This document shows positions 32,344 to 40,003 of a stretch of 43,544 nt of DNA, piece by piece. Within the stretch, counting starts at the first letter, position 1. Every line of letters starts with the position of its first letter. Made by a program: the position numbers and the translations under genes. The notes beneath the pieces are model-generated. The model was not told where the DNA came from. It ran no database searches and saw nothing but the letters and a program-made list of their open reading frames with translations. The stretch comes from an uncultured Clostridia bacterium (GTDB lineage Bacteria > Bacillota > Clostridia > Oscillospirales > Oscillospiraceae), in the NCBI GenBank assembly GCA_937890525.1, contig CALADI010000031.1, forward strand, positions 1 through 43,544, read 5' to 3'.

Positions 32344-32437
32344 GTTGATATCATGCCAAAATTCATTTTTCTGATGATTTAGGGTGATTGCACAATTCCA
32401 CCGCCTGCTTGATGGCAATTTTATGCAACTTCACACC

Positions 32438-32466
32438 TTGCAATTCTACTGCATAGCGCATATGAT
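32438..32466 (+). promoter_or_regulatory. Promoter of glnN, with a 100-base leader
   Basis: TTGCAA (32438-32443) and TATGAT (32461-32466) are spaced by 17 bases. The transcript would carry about 100 bases of leader before the glnN ATG, including a GGGG-CAAT-CCCC hairpin near 32541-32552. I recognise no known riboswitch in it. Confidence 0.7.
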
Positions 32467-32575
32467 TTTATCAGAAATATCGTGGGAAATCTGTCTTTTT
32501 CAGAAAAAAATCGAAGATTCTCAGTATGAACCGGATGTATGGGGGCAATCCCCGCCACCTGAAAGGATGTGTCTT

Positions 32576-34660
32576 ATGAGCCAGATCACCAATCTGCCTG
32601 CTATATTTGGCAGCGATGTCTTTAATGAGTCCACCATGAAAGAGCGCCTGTCTCCTGAGGTATACCATGCTTGGAAGCGGTGCATCGAGACCGGCACGCC
32701 ACTGGAGCTGACCGTAGCCAACAGCATAGCCGAAGCAATGAAGGTATGGGCTACCGAAAAGGGGGCCACCCACTATACCCATTGGTTCCAGCCGATGACC
32801 GGAATCACCGCAGAAAAGCACGACTCCTTCCTGACTCCCATTGGTGCAGGCAAAGTCATCATGGAATTCTCCGGCAAAGAATTGGTCTGCGGCGAGCCGG
32901 ATGCCAGTTCCTTCCCCTCCGGCGGTCTGCGGGCGACCTTCGAAGCCCGGGGATACACCGCATGGGATCCCACCTCCTTTGCCTTTGTCAAGGATGGCAG
33001 TCTGTTTATCCCCACCTGCTTCTTCTCCTACACCGGCGAAGCACTGGACAAAAAGACTCCTTTGCTGCGCTCCATCGATGAGGTCTCCCGGGAGGCCATC
33101 CGAATCCTGCGGCTGTTCGGAGATACCACCTCTCACCGGGTGGTCACCTGTGTAGGTCCGGAACAGGAGTATTTCCTCATCCCCAAGGATCTGTATGCCC
33201 AGCGGGAAGATCTGCGTCTCACCGGCAGAACGCTGTTCGGCGCCCCCTCTCCCAAGGGACAGGAGCTGGATGACCACTATTTCGGCACCATCCGAACCCG
33301 GGTGTCCTCCTTTATGAAGGATCTGGACGAGCAGCTTTGGCGTCTGGGCGTCCTGTCCAAGACCAAGCACAACGAAGCTGCGCCCGCCCAGCACGAATTG
33401 GCTCCAATCTATGCCGATGCCAATTCCGCCTGCGACTCCAACCAGCTCATTATGGAGATCATGAAAAAGTGTGCCGCCAAGCACAATCTGGTCTGCCTGC
33501 TCCACGAAAAACCCTTCAAGGGGGTCAACGGCTCCGGTAAGCACAACAACTACTCCCTTGCCACGGACACCGGCAAGAACCTGTTCAGTCCGGGGAAGAC
33601 CCCCCGCCAGAATGCCCAGTTCCTCGTATTCCTCGCCGCCTTCATCAAGGGCGTGGACGAGTATCAGGAGTGGCTGCGCTGTACCACGGCATCCGCCGGC
33701 AACGACCACCGTCTGGGTGCCGCCGAAGCCCCTCCGGCCATCATTTCCATTTTCCTCGGGGATGAGCTGAACGCCGTGGTGGACTCCATCATCCAAGGTA
33801 CCAACTACAAAGACCCGGAAAAAGGTGTCATGCGCATCGGCGTGGATGTGCTGCCCTCCATTCCCAAGGACACCACCGATCGCAACCGTACCTCTCCCCT
33901 GGCCTTCACCGGCAACAAGTTTGAATTCCGTATGCTGGGCTCGTCCCAGTCTGTCTCCGGTCCGAACATTGCGCTGAACACCATTATGGCAGAGGAACTG
34001 GCGCAGTTTGCCGATGAACTTGAAGCCGCCGAGGATTTCGATGCAGCCCTTCAGGAGCTGGTCTGCCGCACCTTCACCCAGCACAAGCGGATCATCTTTG
34101 ACGGCAACGGCTATTCCGAGGAGTGGGAGAAAGAAGCTGCCCGGCGGGGGCTGAGCAACCTGCCCAGCACCGCTGAGTGTATGCCCCACTATGTCAGCCA
34201 AAAGAACATCGATCTTGTGACCAAGCACCATATCTTTACCGAGAATGAATTCCGGGCACGGTATGAGATCCACATTGAGGCCTATAATAAGATCTTGAAT
34301 ATTGAAGCGCTGACCTCCATCGACATGATCCGCCGTCAGATCCTCCCGGCCACCTTGAAGTATACCGAGCATCTTGCCAACGGCATTCTCGCCAAAGACC
34401 GGGTCGGGGTCAGCCATCATGCCGAGACCCAGTTGATCCGCCGTCTCAGCGAAGCCGCTGATGCTCTGTATGATCTGTGCGAAAAGCTGGACAACGACCT
34501 GCGTTCCGTCCCCGCGGATACCGCTGAAGCCGCCCAGTACTATCACAATGTTATCGTGCCGGGAATGGACGCCGCCCGGCAGGAGGCTGATCTTCTGGAG
34601 TCTCTCACCGACCGTTCCTTCTGGCCCTATCCCACCTACGAGGATCTGCTTTTCTATTGA
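32576..34660 (+). CDS. glnN: Glutamine synthetase type III
   Basis: 694 residues, the size that separates type III (GlnN) from the roughly 440-residue type I. It makes glutamine from glutamate, ammonia and ATP in the cytoplasm. Characteristic text: FGSDVFNESTMKERL at the N-terminus, SFPSGGLRATFEARGYTAWDP, GPEQEYFLI in the catalytic core, KHNEAAPAQHELAPIY, and HEKPFKGVNGSGKHNNYSL with the nucleotide- and metal-binding residues. NRTSPLAFTGNKFEFRM supplies the substrate-binding region. The ATG at 32576 follows AAAGGATGTG; an in-frame ATG at 32567 is too close to that site. The mnmA gene follows 56 bases downstream and may share the transcript. Confidence 0.96.
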   Translation: MSQITNLPAIFGSDVFNESTMKERLSPEVYHAWKRCIETGTPLELTVANSIAEAMKVWATEKGATHYTHWFQPMTGITAEKHDSFLTPIGAGKVIMEFSGKELVCGEPDASSFPSGGLRATFEARGYTAWDPTSFAFVKDGSLFIPTCFFSYTGEALDKKTPLLRSIDEVSREAIRILRLFGDTTSHRVVTCVGPEQEYFLIPKDLYAQREDLRLTGRTLFGAPSPKGQELDDHYFGTIRTRVSSFMKDLDEQLWRLGVLSKTKHNEAAPAQHELAPIYADANSACDSNQLIMEIMKKCAAKHNLVCLLHEKPFKGVNGSGKHNNYSLATDTGKNLFSPGKTPRQNAQFLVFLAAFIKGVDEYQEWLRCTTASAGNDHRLGAAEAPPAIISIFLGDELNAVVDSIIQGTNYKDPEKGVMRIGVDVLPSIPKDTTDRNRTSPLAFTGNKFEFRMLGSSQSVSGPNIALNTIMAEELAQFADELEAAEDFDAALQELVCRTFTQHKRIIFDGNGYSEEWEKEAARRGLSNLPSTAECMPHYVSQKNIDLVTKHHIFTENEFRARYEIHIEAYNKILNIEALTSIDMIRRQILPATLKYTEHLANGILAKDRVGVSHHAETQLIRRLSEAADALYDLCEKLDNDLRSVPADTAEAAQYYHNVIVPGMDAARQEADLLESLTDRSFWPYPTYEDLLFY

Positions 34661-34716
34661 TCCCGGCGGGAAGTGCCGATTTCCCTCTACATCACTGAAA
34701 GGATGTGAAACCACCA

Positions 34717-35802
34717 ATGGAAACCAAGCGTGCGTTGATCGCCATGAGCGGCGGCGTGGATTCCAGCGTTTCCGCAGCGCTGATGCTCCGGCAGGGCTTC
34801 GAATGCGTGGGCGTGAATATGAAGCTGCACACCGGGCAGATCGAGGATGGCTGCGGCGGAAAGACCTGCTGCTCCGCCGACGATGCCGAGGATGCCCGCA
34901 GCGTGTGCCGCAAACTGGGCATGAAGTTCCATGTTTTTAACTTTACCGAGGATTTCTCCAAAGAGGTCATTGACCGCTTTGTCAGCGCCTATGAGCATGG
35001 GGCTACGCCGAATCCCTGCATTGACTGCAACAAATACATGAAATTTTCCAAACTCTATGACCGGGCGCAGATTTTGGGGTGCGATTTGATCGTCACCGGG
35101 CACTATGCCCGGATCCAGTACGATCCCCAGCGCCAGCGCTGGCTGCTGAAGAAGGCGAAAAACGAAGCCAAGGATCAGAGCTATGTGCTGTACTTTTTGA
35201 CCCAAGAGCAGCTTGCCCACACCCGGTTTCCTTTGGGAGAACTGGAATCCAAGGAGCAGGTTCGTGCCATCGCATCCGATTTGGGGCTTCTCACCGCCCA
35301 CAAGCAGGACAGCCAAGACATTTGCTTTGTCCCCGATGGAAAATATGCCGAGTTCCTCACCGCCTATACAGGGAAGGAATATCCCGTCGGGGATTTCGTG
35401 GATACCGAAGGCAAGGTGCTGGGACAGCACAAGGGCATGATCCGCTACACCATCGGTCAGCGCCGTGGGTTGGGGCTGGCGCTTCCTGAGAGTATGTATG
35501 TCCAGAAGAAGGATATGCATCGCAATCAAGTGGTGCTTTCCACAAACGCCGAACTGTATTCCGACCATCTCATCGCTGACAACTTCGTTTGGAGTGCCAT
35601 TGATGCCCCCGAGCAGCCCATACACACCTTCGCAAAGGTTCGCTATCAGGCAAAGGAAGCCGAAGCCACCGCTGCCGTCCTGCCGGACGGACGGGTGGAG
35701 ATCCGCTTTGCCCAGCCCCAGCGGGCGCTGACCGTCGGGCAGGCTGTGGTGCTGTATGACGGCGATATCGTGGTAGGCGGCGGCGTCATCAGTCAGGTAT
35801 AA
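34717..35802 (+). CDS. mnmA: tRNA-uridine 2-sulfurtransferase MnmA
   Basis: 361 residues. MnmA adds the 2-thio group to the wobble uridine of tRNA-Lys, -Glu and -Gln. The PP-loop ATP motif SGGVDSS is at residues 11-17. The two catalytic cysteines are Cys104 (CIDCNKYMKF) and Cys203 (SQDICFV). The C-terminal beta-barrel domain (about 270-361) ends in GDIVVGGGVI. AAAGGA lies 13 bases before ATG 34717, a long spacing; an in-frame GTG at 34705 lies directly on the ribosome site and would add four residues. A terminator follows immediately. Confidence 0.95.
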   Translation: METKRALIAMSGGVDSSVSAALMLRQGFECVGVNMKLHTGQIEDGCGGKTCCSADDAEDARSVCRKLGMKFHVFNFTEDFSKEVIDRFVSAYEHGATPNPCIDCNKYMKFSKLYDRAQILGCDLIVTGHYARIQYDPQRQRWLLKKAKNEAKDQSYVLYFLTQEQLAHTRFPLGELESKEQVRAIASDLGLLTAHKQDSQDICFVPDGKYAEFLTAYTGKEYPVGDFVDTEGKVLGQHKGMIRYTIGQRRGLGLALPESMYVQKKDMHRNQVVLSTNAELYSDHLIADNFVWSAIDAPEQPIHTFAKVRYQAKEAEATAAVLPDGRVEIRFAQPQRALTVGQAVVLYDGDIVVGGGVISQV

Positions 35803-35811
35803 ATGCGATAT

Positions 35812-35852
35812 ACCCCCGGAGCAGCTATGCGAACTGCTCCGGGGGTGTTTTC
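35812..35852 (+). terminator. Terminator after mnmA
   Basis: A 13-bp perfect stem, ACCCCCGGAGCAG with CTGCTCCGGGGGT, has a 9-base loop and is followed by GTTTT. It lies between the convergent mnmA and zinc-protease genes. Confidence 0.9.
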
Positions 35853-35864
35853 TGCTAACGGTGT

Positions 35865-36575
35865 TTAATCGTTATTGTTGTTTCTCCTGCCGAAAATCAC
35901 CAGCAGGCGCATCAGTTGAGCAAAGGAGACCGCAGTTGCCGCCACATAGGTCATGGCCGCTGCGCTGAGCACCTTGCGCGCCCCGTCGTATTCCTCCGGA
36001 GTCAGCAGATCTCCGCTCTGGATGGCGCTCAAGGCCCGCCGGCTGGCGTTGAATTCCACCGGCAATGTCACAAGCTGGAACACCAGCGACAATCCGAAGC
36101 AGGCGATCCCCACATAAACCAGATTATAGAAAAAGTATCCGAACCCGGAAAACAGCATCCCCAGCAGGATCAGAGGCATCGCCAGCTTCGACCCAAAGTT
36201 GGTCAGCGGGATCACCGCCGCACGCAGCTTGATGGGGGCATATCCCACCGCATACTGCACCGCATGCCCCGCCTCGTGGCAGGCAACGCCGATGGCGGCG
36301 GTGGAAGTGCTGTCGTATACATCGTCAGACAGCCGGATCACATTGTCCCGGGGATCGTAGTGATCCGTCAGTTTCCCGCGCACCCGCTCGATCCGTACAC
36401 CCCGGACACCATTGGCAGACAGCACCCGCTGGGCCGCCTGTGCCCCGGTCAGCCCCCGCATGGAGCGCTGTTGGGAATAACGGCGAAATGTGCTGTTTAC
36501 CCGGCTGCTTGCCCACGCCGAAAGAAGTACGCAGGGCAAAAGTATAGCAAAATAAGTCCAATCCCAGTAATAAAT
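35865..36575 (-). CDS. Membrane zinc metallopeptidase (PF04298), apparent ATT start
   Basis: About 236 residues of the Zn_peptidase_2 family: an N-terminal membrane helix, VNSTFRRYS, a zinc motif HEAGH near residue 100 (IGVACHEAGHAVQYA), then two or three membrane helices and SRRALSAIQSGDLLTPEE. The physiological substrate is unknown. No ATG, GTG or TTG precedes the conserved N-terminal helix. The best-placed codon is ATT at 36575-36573, 6-7 bases after a strong GGGAGGG site, giving the expected start xYYWDWTYFAILLP. The next conventional codon, TTG 36539, has no ribosome site and would remove half the first helix. ATT is a known rare start codon, so the call is inferred. Confidence 0.8.
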   Translation of the reverse strand: MYYWDWTYFAILLPCVLLSAWASSRVNSTFRRYSQQRSMRGLTGAQAAQRVLSANGVRGVRIERVRGKLTDHYDPRDNVIRLSDDVYDSTSTAAIGVACHEAGHAVQYAVGYAPIKLRAAVIPLTNFGSKLAMPLILLGMLFSGFGYFFYNLVYVGIACFGLSLVFQLVTLPVEFNASRRALSAIQSGDLLTPEEYDGARKVLSAAAMTYVAATAVSFAQLMRLLVIFGRRNNNND

Positions 36576-36698
36576 AATGATCCCTCCCGATTCTCTGCAT
36601 TTCCGCCGGATCCCCCGGCTGCATGTGTGTTATATTATACCCGAAACCCCGACTCATGGCAATGCACTAGGAAGAATGTTTACAATCTACATCGCTTC

Positions 36699-36726
36699 TT
36701 TACAATTTCTTGCTTTCTGATATAAT
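36699..36726 (+). promoter_or_regulatory. Promoter of the PAP2-nrdG-dut genes
   Basis: TTTACA (36699-36704) and TATAAT (36721-36726) are spaced by 16 bases. Confidence 0.7.
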
Positions 36727-36789
36727 AGCTTTCTAGGGTGTCTGGGAAAACCCATATTTTCCCAGATGTCAAAGAATTGGAGGTATGCT

Positions 36790-37722
36790 ATGGAACTGCT
36801 GTATTGGTTTGAATCGCTGCGCTGCCCCGTACTGGATCAGATCATGATGCTCATTACCGCCTTTGGCGGCGAATTGTTCTTCCTGATCACTGCGCTGATC
36901 CTGTTTTGGTGCGTGGATAAGCGTCAGGGGTATTTCGTCATGTCCGTGGGCTTTCTCGGCACGCTGGCAAATCAGTTCTTGAAGATCGCCTGCCGGGTGC
37001 CCCGTCCGTGGGTCAGAGATCCCAGTTTCACCATTGTAGAGTCCGCCCGAGCCGGTGCGTCCGGCTATTCCTTCCCCAGCGGGCACAGCCAGAACGCCGT
37101 GGGTACCTTCGGCTCTATTGCCCTGTGTGCAAGGAAAAAATGGGTGAAGTTTGTCTGCATTGCACTTGCGGTACTGGTGCCCATTTCCAGAATGTATCTC
37201 GGAGTCCACACCCCGGCCGATGTGCTCACCGCAGCGTGTATGGCTCTGGCGCTGATGCTCCTGCTGAAGCCGGTGTGTCTGGGGCGCAATGGCGCAGCCA
37301 TGCCCCTGCTGCTCGGGGTAATGGCGGTGTTTGCCCTTGGCTTCATCGCTTATGTGGAGCTGTTCCCCTTCCCCGCTGACACGGATGCCGAGAATCTGGC
37401 ATCCGCCGTCAAGAATGCCTATACCCTCGCCGGAGCGCTGTTTGGAATGCTGGTGGTCTATTTTGTGGATGAGAAATACCTGCACTTCCCCACTCATGCT
37501 GTGTGGTATGCTCAGATTGCCAAGGTCCTGCTGGGCATCCTTCTTGTCCTTGGGATCAAAGAAGGACTCAAACCCCTTCTGGAACCCCTGTTCCACGGTC
37601 ATATGGCCGGTCGGGGATTCCGATATTTTCTGGTGGTGATCGCCGCCGGGTTGCTTTGGCCCGCCACATTCCGCTGGTTCGGCCGTCTGGGCAAGCCAAA
37701 TTCCGAGAGAAAGGATCGATGA
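36790..37722 (+). CDS. PAP2 family membrane phosphatase
   Basis: 310 residues with about eight membrane helices. The three phosphatase motifs are intact: KIACRVPRP (KxxxxxxRP), PSGHSQ (PSGH) and SRMYLGVHTPAD (SRxxxxxHxxxD). Such enzymes dephosphorylate lipid phosphates such as undecaprenyl pyrophosphate or phosphatidate at the membrane; the substrate is not settled by sequence. The C-terminal half, beyond about residue 180, adds four helices and is longer than minimal PAP2 proteins. GGAGG precedes the ATG at 36790. nrdG begins 3 bases after its stop, so the two are cotranscribed. Confidence 0.9.
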   Translation: MELLYWFESLRCPVLDQIMMLITAFGGELFFLITALILFWCVDKRQGYFVMSVGFLGTLANQFLKIACRVPRPWVRDPSFTIVESARAGASGYSFPSGHSQNAVGTFGSIALCARKKWVKFVCIALAVLVPISRMYLGVHTPADVLTAACMALALMLLLKPVCLGRNGAAMPLLLGVMAVFALGFIAYVELFPFPADTDAENLASAVKNAYTLAGALFGMLVVYFVDEKYLHFPTHAVWYAQIAKVLLGILLVLGIKEGLKPLLEPLFHGHMAGRGFRYFLVVIAAGLLWPATFRWFGRLGKPNSERKDR

Positions 37723-37725
37723 TAT

Positions 37726-38274
37726 ATGAATTACGCTACCATCAAGGCAAGAGACATTGCCAACGGCCCCGGTGTCCGGGTCAGCCTGTTTGTCTCCGGT
37801 TGCCGGCATCATTGCAAAAACTGCTTCAATCAAGAAGCATGGGATTTTGAGTATGGTCAGCCCTTCACCCAGCAGACCATTGACACCATCATTGAGGATC
37901 TGCGCCCCAGTTTTGTCCGGGGTCTCACGCTGCTGGGAGGCGAGCCCTTTGACCCGCTGAACCAGTCCGCCGTGGTGGAGCTGCTACGTCAAGTCAAGAC
38001 TGCGCTGCCGGAGAAAACCGTGTGGGCATTCACCGGCTACCTTCTGGATCGGGATCTGCTCAGCGGCAAAGTGGGCGATCCTGCCATCGTTCGGGAATAT
38101 CTGGGATATCTGGATGTGCTGGTGGACGGTCCCTTTATCGAAGCACAGAAGAACCTGTCTCTTCGTTTCCGGGGCAGCGAGAATCAGCGGTTGATCGATA
38201 TTCCCCAGACCTTAGAAAAAGGAGAGATCATGCTCTGGCAGGACTGGCAGACCGGAGCAAAAGGAATGATATGA
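37726..38274 (+). CDS. nrdG: Anaerobic ribonucleotide reductase activase
   Basis: 182 residues of the NrdG radical SAM family. The iron-sulfur motif is CRHHCKNC, in FVSGCRHHCKNCFNQEAW, and LLGGEPF provides the SAM-binding GGE motif. NrdG generates the glycyl radical on the class III reductase NrdD, allowing deoxynucleotide synthesis without oxygen. This fits an obligate anaerobe. The usual nrdD gene is not adjacent; instead nrdG lies between a PAP2 phosphatase (3-base gap) and dut (15-base gap). dut belongs to the same nucleotide pathway. Confidence 0.93.
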   Translation: MNYATIKARDIANGPGVRVSLFVSGCRHHCKNCFNQEAWDFEYGQPFTQQTIDTIIEDLRPSFVRGLTLLGGEPFDPLNQSAVVELLRQVKTALPEKTVWAFTGYLLDRDLLSGKVGDPAIVREYLGYLDVLVDGPFIEAQKNLSLRFRGSENQRLIDIPQTLEKGEIMLWQDWQTGAKGMI

Positions 38275-38289
38275 AAGGTTGAATCAATT

Positions 38290-38718
38290 ATGAATGTGCA
38301 ATTACTGAGAGCGGGCGCAACCGTGCCCACCTATGGTACAGAATTCTCCGCCGGAGCGGATCTATATGCGTGCCTCGAATCCCCTGTGATCATCCAGCCT
38401 GGCCAGACCGGCGCCATTCCCACCGGAATCGCCATTGAGGTACCCGTAGGCTATGCGGGGCTTGTCTACGCCCGCAGCGGCATGGCCACCAAGCGGGATC
38501 TTGCCCCCGCCAACAAGGTCGGTGTCATCGACAGCGACTACCGTGGAGAGCTGCTGGTGATGCTCCACAACCACGGCAGCAGCCCCCAGACCATCTGTCA
38601 CGGAGAACGGGTGGCGCAGCTTGTGATCACCCCTGTGCTGACCCCCATGTTCACGGTGGTGGATACCCTGTCCCAGACCCAGCGTGGCAGCGGCGGCTTT
38701 GGCTCCACAGGCGCATAA
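38290..38718 (+). CDS. dut: dUTP diphosphatase
   Basis: 142 residues of trimeric dUTPase. The five conserved motifs are visible in order: AGADLYACLE (I), ARSGMATKRDLA (II), GVIDSDYRGELLVML (III), GERVAQLVI (IV) and GSGGFGSTG (V). It hydrolyses dUTP to dUMP and pyrophosphate, keeping uracil out of DNA and feeding dTMP synthesis. An AAAGG site lies about 11 bases upstream of the ATG. It is last in the PAP2-nrdG-dut unit and is followed by a terminator. Confidence 0.95.
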   Translation: MNVQLLRAGATVPTYGTEFSAGADLYACLESPVIIQPGQTGAIPTGIAIEVPVGYAGLVYARSGMATKRDLAPANKVGVIDSDYRGELLVMLHNHGSSPQTICHGERVAQLVITPVLTPMFTVVDTLSQTQRGSGGFGSTGA

Positions 38719-38725
38719 GCAATAT

Positions 38726-38766
38726 AAAAATCCGCATCACTCCAATGGGAGGATGCGGATTTCTTT
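38726..38766 (+). terminator. Terminator after dut
   Basis: AAATCCGCATC (38728-38738) pairs with GATGCGGATTT (38752-38762), followed by CTTTT. Confidence 0.82.
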
Positions 38767-38778
38767 TGCTGTATATAC

Positions 38779-38810
38779 AAAAAACGGATGCTGATTTCAG
38801 CATCCGCTTT
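38779..38810 (-). terminator. Terminator of the first tRNA-Leu
   Basis: CGGATGCTGA pairs with TCAGCATCCG in a near-perfect inverted repeat. On the minus strand it is followed by TTTTTTG. It lies 5 bases after the tRNA 3' end. Confidence 0.85.
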
Positions 38811-38814
38811 TATG

Positions 38815-38902
38815 TGGTGCGCGAGGCGGGAGTCGAACCCGCACGTTCGGAATGAACACTAGAACCTGAATCTAGCGAGTCTACCAATTCCACCACTCGC
38901 GC
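38815..38902 (-). tRNA. tRNA-Leu (anticodon CAG), copy 1
   Basis: On the minus strand acceptor GCGCGAG pairs with CTCGCGC. The anticodon arm CTAGA-TTCAGGT-TCTAG gives CAG (complement of 38866-38868). A long class II variable arm, a GCGGGTTCGACTCCCGC T-arm and an encoded CCA (38815-38817) are present. It is identical to the copy at 39755-39842. Confidence 0.97.
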
Positions 38903-38938
38903 ATTTTTGTTTTGTCATCCGTTCCCGGCGACTTGTTT

Positions 38939-38967
38939 ATAATACCACATGGTATTCTTTTTGTCAA
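38939..38967 (-). promoter_or_regulatory. Promoter of tRNA-Leu copy 1
   Basis: TTGACA (38962-38967) and TATTAT (38939-38944) on the minus strand are spaced by 17 bases. Confidence 0.8.
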
Positions 38968-39115
38968 CAATTATTTTCAATTTTTCAAAATAATTTTTTG
39001 CTGCGTACCGTGTGAATTCCCCGCCCAATCATCTGGTCAATTACCACTGAACGATTTAACCCCTCCGATCTAACTAGACCGGTTGCCTGTATGTGGGCAG
39101 CGCCAGAAAGGAATC

Positions 39116-39646
39116 TCAGTCCAAAAAACATATAAAATTTTCTGGGATCAGCTCATAATCCACCGAGGAGCGCTGTTCTCCCAGCTGATCCGTCCAAGAA
39201 TTTTCATTTACACGCAGTTTGGTAAATCCAAGCTGTTCGTATACATGCTGTGCCCTTGTATTCCTGAGATCCGTATCGAGCCGAATTTTCTGATATCCCA
39301 TATCAGAAAACAACGAAGAGATCAGCATGCTGAGCAGTATCTTCCCCAGTCCTCTGTTTTGTGTAGATGATTCACACAAATTGATGCCGATTTCGGCAAT
39401 CCCCCTACCAGCAGTGCGGTAGTTCATTTCCCCGATGGGAGTGCGATCGATCTGCACGATCAACCGTCTTTGTGTCACATCTGAATCCTTTTGCAAGCTA
39501 TCCGCAATATCCTGCACACTTTTGCCTATTCCATTTGGAAATCCGGCATGAGCCATGATGCTTCCGTCATTCCACCACGCGGCAAGCTGCTGTGCATCCT
39601 CCGCAAGTGCATTTCGTATAATAAGATCCTGATATTGTAACCACAT
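39116..39646 (-). CDS. GNAT family N-acetyltransferase
   Basis: 176 residues with a GNAT fold: LIIRNALAEDAQQLAAWWND at the N-terminus, PIGEMNYR in the beta-4 strand, and the acetyl-CoA loop QNRGLGKILLSMLI (Q/RxxGxG/A motif). The closing block is IRLDTDLRNTRAQHVYEQLGF. This resembles RimJ/RimL and aminoglycoside-acetyltransferase-like subgroups; the acceptor cannot be told. GGGGGATC lies 8-10 bases before the ATG. It is more AT-rich than the core genes and sits alone between two identical tRNA-Leu genes, which suggests it arrived with, or was trapped by, the tRNA duplication. Confidence 0.88.
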   Translation of the reverse strand: MWLQYQDLIIRNALAEDAQQLAAWWNDGSIMAHAGFPNGIGKSVQDIADSLQKDSDVTQRRLIVQIDRTPIGEMNYRTAGRGIAEIGINLCESSTQNRGLGKILLSMLISSLFSDMGYQKIRLDTDLRNTRAQHVYEQLGFTKLRVNENSWTDQLGEQRSSVDYELIPENFICFLD

Positions 39647-39717
39647 TTCATGATCCCCCGATCACCGCATATTTCGCGCACATTTTGATCGTCCAGACAC
39701 TCCGGAATAAAACATTG

Positions 39718-39755
39718 TAAAAAGACCTCGAACGCAGAAATCGTTCGAGGTCTTT
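39718..39755 (-). terminator. Terminator of the second tRNA-Leu
   Basis: A 14-bp perfect stem, AAAGACCTCGAACG with CGTTCGAGGTCTTT, is followed on the minus strand by further T residues. It differs completely from the terminator of copy 1. Confidence 0.85.
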
Positions 39756-39842
39756 GGTGCGCGAGGCGGGAGTCGAACCCGCACGTTCGGAATGAACACT
39801 AGAACCTGAATCTAGCGAGTCTACCAATTCCACCACTCGCGC
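39755..39842 (-). tRNA. tRNA-Leu (anticodon CAG), copy 2
   Basis: Base-for-base identical to the tRNA at 38815-38902, including the encoded CCA (39755-39757). It reads the CTG leucine codon, the preferred leucine codon in the genes of this window. Confidence 0.97.
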
Positions 39843-39877
39843 ATTTTTGTTTTGCTCGGTTTCCCGATTGCTTGAAT

Positions 39878-39906
39878 ATATTACCACAGTAATGCATATT
39901 TGTCAA
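39878..39906 (-). promoter_or_regulatory. Promoter of tRNA-Leu copy 2
   Basis: TTGACA (39901-39906) and TAATAT (39878-39883) on the minus strand are spaced by 17 bases. Confidence 0.8.
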
Positions 39907-39966
39907 CCATTATTTTCAATTTTTTCGATATTTCCTTTTTGTCTTTTCTTTTGTCTCATTTTCTGG

Positions 39967-39972
39967 TATAAT
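39967..39972 (+). promoter_or_regulatory. Extended -10 element of the YgiQ gene
   Basis: TATAAT preceded by TGG (extended -10), 31 bases before the ATG. The T-rich sequence further upstream holds no clear -35 box. Confidence 0.6.
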
Positions 39973-40003
39973 AGCCGTAATTCACAGTTTTAGGAGGAGC
40001 ATT

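Larger units (their letters stand above)
38815..38993 (-). repeat. Direct repeat unit: tRNA-Leu plus promoter, copy 1
   Basis: The tRNA and about 90 bases upstream of it are repeated at 39755-39930. The tRNA is identical. The promoter regions are similar but diverged (both read TTGACA-17-TAnTAT-like and share the ATTTTTGTTTTG and AATTATTTTCAATTTTT blocks as written on the plus strand). Confidence 0.8.
39755..39930 (-). repeat. Direct repeat unit: tRNA-Leu plus promoter, copy 2
   Basis: Second copy of the repeat described at 38815-38993, offset by exactly 940 bases across the tRNA, with a diverged promoter region. Confidence 0.8.

Noticed and set aside
32471..34717. 748-codon open frame antisense to glnN
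   Set aside because: It mirrors the GC-biased third positions of glnN, has no recognisable domain or ribosome site, and glnN is unmistakable. The same applies to long frames antisense to the permease (19797-21134), the DUF917 and HyuA genes, the radical SAM gene (25832-27280) and pepD (27944-29431).
39000..39060. Possible decayed tRNA on the minus strand (GTTCAGTGGTAATT resembles a D-arm)
   Set aside because: No matching acceptor, anticodon or T-arm could be paired, so the resemblance is too short to call.
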